From NCBI GenBank assembly GCA_900767835.1, contig CAAGAO010000005.1, forward strand, positions 1 to 9,937: a stretch of DNA of 9,937 nt, written 5' to 3'. Below the pieces are notes generated by a model that was given only the letters and a program-made list of their open reading frames with translations, did no database searches and had not been told where the DNA came from. Source of the DNA: Clostridia bacterium. Its GTDB lineage: Bacteria; Bacillota; Clostridia; Christensenellales; UBA1242. The translations under genes were made by a program, and so were the position numbers. Below, one piece after another: positions 1-5,726 of this stretch (the stretch's first letter is position 1; each line of letters starts with the position of its first letter).

Positions 1-1316
1 AAAAATCAACTGCGGGAAATTTAACAGAAAATGTTAGTGATGTTACCGCGTATTACAATTCAACAAATAAGGAAATAATAATTTATTCACCAGCAAGAAT
101 TTATGCACCACAAAGTTGTCAAACATTGTTTTTTGGCTATACAAAATTAACAAATATTAATTTTGCTAATTTTGATACAAGCAAAACAAAAGATATGGGG
201 GGGATGTTTTCTGGTACTACAGGTAAGGACTCAAGTGGTAATAAGGTGTATTATTATTTAAATATGGAAACAATAGATGTATCTAATTTTGACACTAGTA
301 ACGTTGATGGTTCAGGGACGGGAATTAAACAAATGTTCGCCATAAGTAATGTTAAGAACATTGATTTAAGGAACTTTAATACATCAAAGATAACTAGTAC
401 TAGATTAATGTTTAGTAATTGTCCAAATTTAGAATCTTTAGAATTAAGGAATTTTGACACAACAAATGTAACGACTTTTACGAGTATGTTCGCAGGAACT
501 AATGGAGCACAAGGGTTTAAAAAACTAGATTTAAATAATTTTGATACATCAAATGTAACTGATATGGGGAGTATGTTTTATTGTTGTTCTTCATTAAGTG
601 AATTAAAAATATCAAATTTTAACACATCAAAAGTAACATCAATGAGATTTATGTTTGCTGCAGACACAGGTTCAAAAGAATCTGATATAATGAGATTCAA
701 AAAGTTAGATTTAAGTCATTTTGATGTTTCAAAAGTGACAGATTTTACAGCAATGTTTTATCGTTGTGAATATTTGGAAGAATTAAATATTACAGGCTGG
801 AAAACAACAAGTGCAACAACTTTTGATAATTTATTTAATAGATGTTCATCATTAAAAGCAGTAGATGTTAGCGGCTTTGATACTTCAAATGTTACAAATA
901 TGGAAGAAATGTTTAGTGATTGTTATGAACTTGAAAGTTTAGATTTAAGTAATTTTGATACAAGCAAGGTTACAAGTATGGGCAGTATGTTTTCAGCAGA
1001 TTATGGTGCTTCTAGTGACAATAAAGTTATGAAACTAAAAACTTTAGATTTGAGTTCTTTTGATACTTCATTGGTAACTAATATGAGAGCAATGTTTAAT
1101 CGTTGTAGTAATTTAACCACAATATATGTTGGTGCAAATTGGAACACAAGTGCAGTAACAGATTCAGCGGAGATGTTTGCAGAATGCACAGTATTAGTTG
1201 GTGCAAATGGTACATCATATGCAAATATGCTAACAACAGACGCTGATAATGCAAAATTGGTAAAATATGCAGTAGTAGACACAGAAAGCGCTCCGGGGTA
1301 TTTGACATTAAAATAA
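1..1316 (+). CDS. BspA-family (DUF285) leucine-rich-repeat surface protein, 5'-truncated
   Basis: The reading frame is open from the left edge (first full codon at 3) to TAA at 1314-1316, giving 437 residues. The true start lies outside the window; the in-frame TTG at 126 is internal, because recognisable family sequence precedes it. The visible part has a short N-terminal segment typical of these proteins (residues 1-45) and then twelve copies of the motif NFDTSxVTxMxxMF, the hallmark of BspA-like DUF285 repeats. Family knowledge: these are secreted or surface repeat proteins of host-associated bacteria, often implicated in adhesion. The C-terminus ends in a short APGYLTLK tail, common in this family, with no LPXTG motif or membrane anchor, so any signal peptide or anchor must be at the unseen N-terminus. 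A G7 run at 197-203 encodes two glycines in repeat 1. The gene has its own downstream hairpins and is probably not cotranscribed with rpoB. The family call is firm; the ligand is unknown. Confidence 0.92.
   Translation, partial: KSTAGNLTENVSDVTAYYNSTNKEIIIYSPARIYAPQSCQTLFFGYTKLTNINFANFDTSKTKDMGGMFSGTTGKDSSGNKVYYYLNMETIDVSNFDTSNVDGSGTGIKQMFAISNVKNIDLRNFNTSKITSTRLMFSNCPNLESLELRNFDTTNVTTFTSMFAGTNGAQGFKKLDLNNFDTSNVTDMGSMFYCCSSLSELKISNFNTSKVTSMRFMFAADTGSKESDIMRFKKLDLSHFDVSKVTDFTAMFYRCEYLEELNITGWKTTSATTFDNLFNRCSSLKAVDVSGFDTSNVTNMEEMFSDCYELESLDLSNFDTSKVTSMGSMFSADYGASSDNKVMKLKTLDLSSFDTSLVTNMRAMFNRCSNLTTIYVGANWNTSAVTDSAEMFAECTVLVGANGTSYANMLTTDADNAKLVKYAVVDTESAPGYLTLK
168..1178 (+). repeat. Twelve tandem DUF285 leucine-rich-type repeats
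   Basis: The protein-level repeat core is (N/S/G)FDTSxVTxMxxMF. Eight of the twelve cores are close to consensus. Repeats 2 (DGSGTG insertion), 3, 8 and 12 are degenerate. Most links between cores are short with a Cys (such as SNCPNL, YRCEYL, NRCSSL), while those after repeats 1, 4, 6 and 10 are Cys-free and longer, rich in Gly, Asp, Ser and Lys (such as SADYGASSDNK). The array fills most of the visible protein. Confidence 0.9.
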
Positions 1317-1347
1317 TACTTAAACTTAAGGCAAATTGAATAAATTA

Positions 1348-1398
1348 AACAATAATTAATTATTGATAATATCAACTAACAACAAATTAATTATTGTT
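1348..1398 (+). terminator. AT-rich inverted repeat after the surface-protein gene, possible weak terminator
   Basis: Perfect 14-bp arms, AACAATAATTAATT at 1348-1361 and its complement at 1385-1398, flank a 23-nt loop. A second, outer pair of 8-bp arms lies at 1317-1324 (TACTTAAA) and 1404-1411. The stem is nearly all A/T and no U-tract follows, so it is a weak candidate terminator or mRNA 3'-end stabiliser. Chance pairing in AT-rich DNA is possible. Confidence 0.35.
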
Positions 1399-1438
1399 GG
1401 TAATTTAAGTACACAAATTATATAAGTTTTAAAAGATG

Positions 1439-1483
1439 TGCGGGGAGAATTTTTTTGAAAAAAAGTTTTCCCTGCATTTTTTT
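1439..1483 (+). terminator. Strong intrinsic terminator hairpin (family member 1)
   Basis: TGCGGGGAGAA at 1439-1449 pairs with TTTTCCCTGCA at 1466-1476 with two G-U wobbles. The stem continues inward as T7/A7 (1450-1456 against 1458-1464). Seven T residues follow at 1477-1483. This is the first G/C-containing terminator after the surface-protein gene and probably ends its transcript. Its sequence, not just its shape, resembles the hairpins at 9603-9643 and 9676-9755. Confidence 0.8.
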
Positions 1484-1491
1484 AGGAACGC

Positions 1492-1523
1492 AAGAAAACA
1501 CGAACAAAGTGAAGTGTTTTCTT
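1492..1523 (+). repeat. Stem-loop between two terminator-like hairpins
   Basis: Perfect 10-bp arms AAGAAAACAC (1492-1501) and GTGTTTTCTT (1514-1523) enclose a 12-nt loop. No U-tract follows directly. It is preceded by ACGCAAG, a heptamer that also opens the inner hairpin of the element at 9676-9755, so it may be part of the same dispersed repeat family. Confidence 0.5.
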
Positions 1524-1528
1524 AATAA

Positions 1529-1558
1529 CCAAAAATAAATATTTTTGGAGATTTTTTT
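1529..1558 (+). terminator. Short AT hairpin with T7 tract, probable secondary terminator
   Basis: CCAAAAATA at 1529-1537 and TATTTTTGG at 1540-1548 form an 8-9 bp stem with a minimal loop. It is followed by AGA and T7 at 1552-1558. Only two G-C pairs close it, so termination would be weaker than at 1439-1483. It could act as a backup stop isolating rpoBC from upstream transcription. Confidence 0.45.
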
Positions 1559-1665
1559 AACTTAAATAGCAATACAATATATATTTTAAAAATAGTAATT
1601 GTTTATCTCAAAGACAACCAAACTTTTTCAAAAATATTTTTTATTCACTTTTTGTATTAGTCTTT
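1559..1665. other. AT-rich spacer, no gene seen
   Basis: No credible coding sequence was found. The stretch contains A/T tracts, including an imperfect inverted copy (1623-1642) of the UP-element region at 1667-1685. It also contains the 14-mer CTTTTTGTATTAGT (1648-1661), which recurs exactly at 9688-9701 inside the structured element near the right edge. Confidence 0.5.
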
Positions 1666-1687
1666 TTAAAAATATTTTCAAAAAGCG
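1666..1687 (+). promoter_or_regulatory. Consensus-like UP element of the rpoBC promoter
   Basis: AAAAATATTTTCAAAAA at 1668-1684 fits the full UP consensus AAAWWTWTTTTnnAAAA defined in E. coli, ending one base before the -35 hexamer, roughly -59 to -37 from the predicted start. Such elements bind the C-terminal domains of the RNA polymerase alpha subunits and raise promoter strength. The match is read directly; activity is inferred. Confidence 0.65.
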
Positions 1688-1688
1688 G

Positions 1689-1717
1689 TTGACAAGTTGT
1701 GGGCAGATTGCTATAAT
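1689..1717 (+). promoter_or_regulatory. rpoBC promoter, perfect housekeeping-sigma consensus
   Basis: TTGACA at 1689-1694 and TATAAT at 1712-1717 are separated by exactly 17 bp. The predicted transcription start is near 1724. With the adjacent UP element this should be a very strong promoter, as expected for an RNA polymerase operon. It leaves a 5' leader of about 180 nt before rpoB. Confidence 0.92.
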
Positions 1718-1783
1718 AACATAAGGAATATTAGTATTAGAGTGGAAAATTATTTATATTCTTTATAAATTTAATAAGTTTTT

Positions 1784-1827
1784 GCAGGCATATTTGGTGC
1801 TTTTGTTATGTTACACCCTATGCTTGC
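1784..1827 (+). promoter_or_regulatory. Structured stem-loop in the rpoB 5' leader
   Basis: GCAGGCATA (1784-1792) pairs with TATGCTTGC (1819-1827), 9 bp with one G-U. An asymmetric internal loop (TTT opposite C) follows, then GGTG/CACC (1796-1799 with 1814-1817) and a 14-nt apical loop. A smaller hairpin TGGTT/AGCCA lies at 1843-1856. No U-tract follows, so a simple attenuator is not evident. A stem with an internal loop could be a protein-binding site for autoregulation, or only an mRNA stabiliser. I do not recognise it as a known family such as the L10 leader. Confidence 0.45.
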
Positions 1828-1892
1828 TATTTTCACGTCTAGTGGTTTTAAAGCCAAATTTACTAAAAATTTCAACATTACATTTAACGAAT

Positions 1893-1897
1893 AGGAG
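1893..1897 (+). promoter_or_regulatory. Ribosome binding site of rpoB
   Basis: AGGAG lies 8 nt before ATG at 1906. This supports 1906 over the next in-frame ATG at 1918, which would place the site 20 nt away. Confidence 0.85.
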
Positions 1898-1905
1898 AGC
1901 AAAAT

Positions 1906-4900
1906 ATGCAAGAAAAAATGCCTACATTAAAAAAAGTTATGTATGGAACAACAGAAAGATATTCTTTTTCTAAGTTAGAAAATGTATGCGAACTTCCTGA
2001 CCTTTTGGAAATTCAAAAAAATGCATATAAAGAATTTTTGGAAACTGGAATTTTAGAAATCTTAAAAGAGCAATCACCAATTACCGACTATAGCGGTAAA
2101 GCAAAATTGTATTTTACTGGCATAGATCTTGGCAAAGAACCAAAGTGGTCTATTAAAGATTGCAAAATTAGAAAAGCAGCCTACAGTGTACCATTAAAAG
2201 TAAATGCAAGACTTGTTGTTGAAGATAGCGGAGAAGCGATTGACCAAGAGGTTTACCTATGTGATATCCCTCTTATGACAGACCAAGGTTCGTTTGTATT
2301 TAACGGAACAGAAAGGGTTATCGTAAGCCAAGTTACCCGTTCTCCAAGTGTATATTACACACGTGATAAAGATGACAATTCCACTCTAAAAGCACAACTT
2401 TATCCTCATCATGGTATGTGGGTAGAAATTGAACAAGGTGCAAACGAAGTTTTAAAAGTAGTTTTAGACCGTTCACACAAAATAACTTTAGGTTTATTTT
2501 TAAAATGCTTTGGTTATTCTAATCAAGATATATTAGATTTATTCGGCAATCATCGTTTAATTAAAAACGTGCTAGAAAAAGAACCTCAAACCACTCAAGA
2601 GGAAGCATTAATTGAACTTGCACGTAAAACTCGCCCAGCCGATGTTCCATCAGCAGAAAGCACTCGTAACTATATCAACCTATTATTCTTTAGTGATGCT
2701 TACTATGACATTAATCGTGTTGGTCGTTATAAAATGAACCAAAAATTGTCTATTGCAAATCGTTTGGTTGGTTTAACATCAGCTGATAATATTGCTATTG
2801 ATGATGAAGTTGTTATTAAAGAGGGCGAAGAGTTTACTTATGATGTTGCTCGTAGAATTCAAGATGCAGGTATAAATGAAGTTTGGGTTCTTGCTAATGG
2901 CGAACGTCACTTAATGAGAGGCAACAATCGTGTTAGACTTTCGAAAGTTTTCCCTTGTGACGAAAAAGAACTAGGAGTTCTTGAAGAAGTATACTACCCA
3001 GTATTAACTCAAATTTTAAGAGAAAATAAAACAAAAGAAGCAAGAAAAGAAGCAATTAAAAATCATACAAAAGAATTGTTAATTACAACTTTAACAATGG
3101 ACGATATTTTAGCTACAATTTCTTACTATCTAGACTTAATGGACGGAATTGGTCAAATTGATAACATTGACCACTTGTCAAATAAACGCGTAGTATCTGT
3201 TGGCGAACTTTTAGGTGATGCTTTCCGTTCAGGTATTAAAAAATTAAGTGCAAACATTAAAGAAACCTTACAAGGTAAGGAATTAACCGATGTTACCCCA
3301 GCACAAATTATTAACCCAAGACCAGTAAACAAGAGTTTAAAAGATTTCATTGCTCAATCACAACTATCACAATTTATGGATCAAATCAACCCACTCTCTG
3401 GTTTGACTCAAAAACGTAGATTGTCAGCAGTAGGTCCTGGCGGTGTTAAAAAGGAAAGAGCAAGTGCCGAACTTCGTGATATTCATTACACACATTATGG
3501 TAGAATATGTGCTATTGAAACACCAGAAGGTCAATCAATCGGTCTTATTTCCACTCTTGCATCATACGCAAAAGTTAATGAATATGGTTTCTTGGAAACA
3601 CCTTATAGAAAAGTAAACAAAGAAACCGGTGTTGTAGAACCACACGCAGAATATCATATGGCAGACATTGAGGACCTTGCATACATTTGCCAAGCAACCG
3701 AGCCACTTGATGAAAATGATAGATTTATTAATAAAAGAATTATATGCCGTCATGGCAGTGCAATCTTAGAAGTTCCTGCTCACAAAGTAGATTATATGGA
3801 TGTTTCTCCAAGACAATTTATATCAGCAGCCGCATCATTAATTCCATTTATTGAAAACGACGATGCTGCTCGTGCTTTGATGGGTTCTAACATGCAACGT
3901 CAGGCTGTGCCTATCCTTCGTCCAGAAGCGCCAATTGTTGGTACTGGTATGGAACGTCCAATCGCAAAAGACTGCGGTGCTATGATTTCCGCTCCTGAAA
4001 ACGGAACTGTTACCTATGTTTCTTCATATCACGTAGACTTTACGGGTGATAGCGGAAAAGAATATTCATTCCCTCTAATCAAATTTGATAAAACAAACGC
4101 ATATACATGTCAAAACCAAAAACCAGCCGTTAAAAAAGGTCAAAAAGTTAAAAAAGGCGATGTTTTAATTGATGGTTACTCAACCAAAAATGGTGAACTT
4201 GCCTTAGGTAAAAACGTACTTGTTGGCTATATGAACTGGGAAGGTTATAACTACGAAGATGCTATCTTAATTTCTGAAAGAATTGTTAAAGATGATATTT
4301 ATACATCAATCAACCTAAAAGACGTTGAAATGCCTTGCCGTACAACTAAACTTGGCGATGAGGAAATCACACGTGACATTCCAAACCTTGGCGAAGATGC
4401 TCTTAAAAACCTAGATGAAAATGGTATTGTAAGAGTGGGTAGTGAAGTTCGCCCAGGCGATATCTTGGTTGGTAAAGTTACTCCAAAAGGTGAAACTGAA
4501 CTAACTCCAGAAGAGCGTTTACTTCGTGCAATCTTTGGTGATAAAGCAAGAGAAGTGCGTGACACATCACTCCGCGTTAAACACGGTTGCGGTGGTACAG
4601 TTGTAGATGTTCAAGTGCTTTCTAAAAAGAATCACGATGACCTAGACCCAGGTGTAACAATGCTTGTTAAAGTATACATTGCTCAACGCCGTAAATTGTC
4701 AGTAGGTGATAAAATGTCTGGTCGTCACGGTAACAAAGGTGTCGTTTCAAGAGTATTACCAGAAGCAGATATGCCATTCTTAGCAGATGGTCGTCCTTTG
4801 GACTTAGTTTTAAACCCATTAGGTATCCCATCTCGTATGAATATCGGTCAAGTACTAGAAGTTCACTTAGGCTTGGTTGCCGAAAGTTTAGGTTGGAAAG

Positions 4901-5613
4901 TTGCAACCCCAGCATTTGATGGCGCAACACCAGAAAGCGTACAACAATTATTAGTTGCAAACGGCTTCCCAGCAGATGGTAAAATTCAACTATACGATGG
5001 TAGAACAGGTGAACCATTTGACCATAAAGCAACCGTTGGTTATAAATATATGTTAAAACTAGACCACATGGTTGATAGTAAAATGCACGCCCGTTCAACT
5101 GGTCCATACAGCGTTGTTACTCAACAACCTCTTGGTGGTAAAGCAATGTTTGGTGGACAAAGATTTGGTGAAATGGAAGTTTGGGCTTTGGAAGCATATG
5201 GTGCGTCATCTCTATTACAAGAAATGCTTACTGTTAAATCTGATGATATTGTTGGTAGAACAAAGACTTATGAAGCCATTGTTAAAGGCGAACCAATCGC
5301 TGAACCAGGAATTCCAGAGTCATTCAAAGTATTGATTAAAGAATTACAAGCATTAGGCTTAGACATTAAGATTTTAACAGAAGATAATCAAGAAGTATCT
5401 ATTGCAGAACTTTCTTCAGATGAATTAGACAACACTCCATCACTAGGAGCAGAAGTTGAACAAGAATTAAAAGATGTTTCAATCAATTTTGAAGACATCT
5501 TGCCAGAAAACGGCAATAATACAGATGACACTGGCGTATCACAAGATGATATTGCAGCCAATGAATTTGACCAAGATAGTTTATTTGATGATTTTGATGA
5601 CTTAGATGAGTAA
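1906..5613 (+). CDS. rpoB: DNA-directed RNA polymerase subunit beta
   Basis: A 1235-residue beta subunit of RNA polymerase, a usual length for Bacillota and without large lineage insertions. With beta' it forms the catalytic cleft. Landmarks: ERVIVSQ in the N-terminal lobe; rifampicin region at residues 485-513 (SQLSQFMDQ to GPGG); ETPEG at 538-542; GYNYED with E784-D785 near the active centre; GDKMSGRHGNKG with K936 and K944, equivalent to E. coli K1065 and K1073; then GEMEVWALEAYGA and VKTYE-like switch/clamp sequence near the C-terminus. Residues 1165-1235 form an Asp/Glu-rich tail ending FDDFDDLDE. Oddities: Q502 replaces the conserved His of the rifampicin pocket (E. coli H526). Fork loop 2 reads KKERASAE instead of TRERAGFE, and ETPEGQS replaces ETPEGPN. 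The gene ends in tandem stops TAATAA and lies 113 nt upstream of rpoC, in one operon with it. Confidence 0.99.
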   Translation: MQEKMPTLKKVMYGTTERYSFSKLENVCELPDLLEIQKNAYKEFLETGILEILKEQSPITDYSGKAKLYFTGIDLGKEPKWSIKDCKIRKAAYSVPLKVNARLVVEDSGEAIDQEVYLCDIPLMTDQGSFVFNGTERVIVSQVTRSPSVYYTRDKDDNSTLKAQLYPHHGMWVEIEQGANEVLKVVLDRSHKITLGLFLKCFGYSNQDILDLFGNHRLIKNVLEKEPQTTQEEALIELARKTRPADVPSAESTRNYINLLFFSDAYYDINRVGRYKMNQKLSIANRLVGLTSADNIAIDDEVVIKEGEEFTYDVARRIQDAGINEVWVLANGERHLMRGNNRVRLSKVFPCDEKELGVLEEVYYPVLTQILRENKTKEARKEAIKNHTKELLITTLTMDDILATISYYLDLMDGIGQIDNIDHLSNKRVVSVGELLGDAFRSGIKKLSANIKETLQGKELTDVTPAQIINPRPVNKSLKDFIAQSQLSQFMDQINPLSGLTQKRRLSAVGPGGVKKERASAELRDIHYTHYGRICAIETPEGQSIGLISTLASYAKVNEYGFLETPYRKVNKETGVVEPHAEYHMADIEDLAYICQATEPLDENDRFINKRIICRHGSAILEVPAHKVDYMDVSPRQFISAAASLIPFIENDDAARALMGSNMQRQAVPILRPEAPIVGTGMERPIAKDCGAMISAPENGTVTYVSSYHVDFTGDSGKEYSFPLIKFDKTNAYTCQNQKPAVKKGQKVKKGDVLIDGYSTKNGELALGKNVLVGYMNWEGYNYEDAILISERIVKDDIYTSINLKDVEMPCRTTKLGDEEITRDIPNLGEDALKNLDENGIVRVGSEVRPGDILVGKVTPKGETELTPEERLLRAIFGDKAREVRDTSLRVKHGCGGTVVDVQVLSKKNHDDLDPGVTMLVKVYIAQRRKLSVGDKMSGRHGNKGVVSRVLPEADMPFLADGRPLDLVLNPLGIPSRMNIGQVLEVHLGLVAESLGWKVATPAFDGATPESVQQLLVANGFPADGKIQLYDGRTGEPFDHKATVGYKYMLKLDHMVDSKMHARSTGPYSVVTQQPLGGKAMFGGQRFGEMEVWALEAYGASSLLQEMLTVKSDDIVGRTKTYEAIVKGEPIAEPGIPESFKVLIKELQALGLDIKILTEDNQEVSIAELSSDELDNTPSLGAEVEQELKDVSINFEDILPENGNNTDDTGVSQDDIAANEFDQDSLFDDFDDLDE

Positions 5614-5659
5614 TAAAATTAACAAATAAATAACAAGATAAAATAGTTTTTAACAGGAA

Positions 5660-5691
5660 TTTGGTTAAGTCTTATAAAAGATTTAACCAAA
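5660..5691 (+). promoter_or_regulatory. 14-bp stem-loop in the rpoB-rpoC intergenic region
   Basis: TTTGGTTAAGTCTT (5660-5673) pairs with AAGATTTAACCAAA (5678-5691), one G-U wobble, closing an ATAA tetraloop. It is followed by CGCCTAAAAATAAA, not by a U-tract, so it is not an intrinsic terminator. Likely roles are mRNA processing (for example by RNase III) or stabilisation of the rpoB or rpoC segment of the transcript. Confidence 0.6.
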
Positions 5692-5715
5692 CGCCTAAAA
5701 ATAAATAAATTAAAT

Positions 5716-5720
5716 GGGAG
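5716..5720 (+). promoter_or_regulatory. Ribosome binding site of rpoC
   Basis: GGGAG ends 6 nt before ATG at 5727, fixing the start of a protein that begins MFELNNFDSIKIG, the usual Bacillota RpoC N-terminus. Confidence 0.85.
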
Positions 5721-5726
5721 AAAATT

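Noticed and set aside
1001..1375. Open frames on the - strand opposite the surface-protein gene
   Set aside because: Antisense shadows of the repeat-coding sequence without promoter, ribosome binding site or recognisable product.
1397..1426. Possible promoter TTGGTA - 18 bp - TATAAG before the hairpin at 1439
   Set aside because: Weak -35, and the transcript would end after about 50 nt at the terminator; no independent support.
1782..1973. Small + strand open frame overlapping the rpoB start, with a hydrophobic N-terminal part
   Set aside because: It would start at TTG with no ribosome binding site, spans the leader stem-loop and runs into rpoB out of frame.
5660..5691. rpoB-rpoC hairpin as an intrinsic terminator
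   Set aside because: No T-tract follows on either strand, and rpoC has no promoter of its own in the gap.
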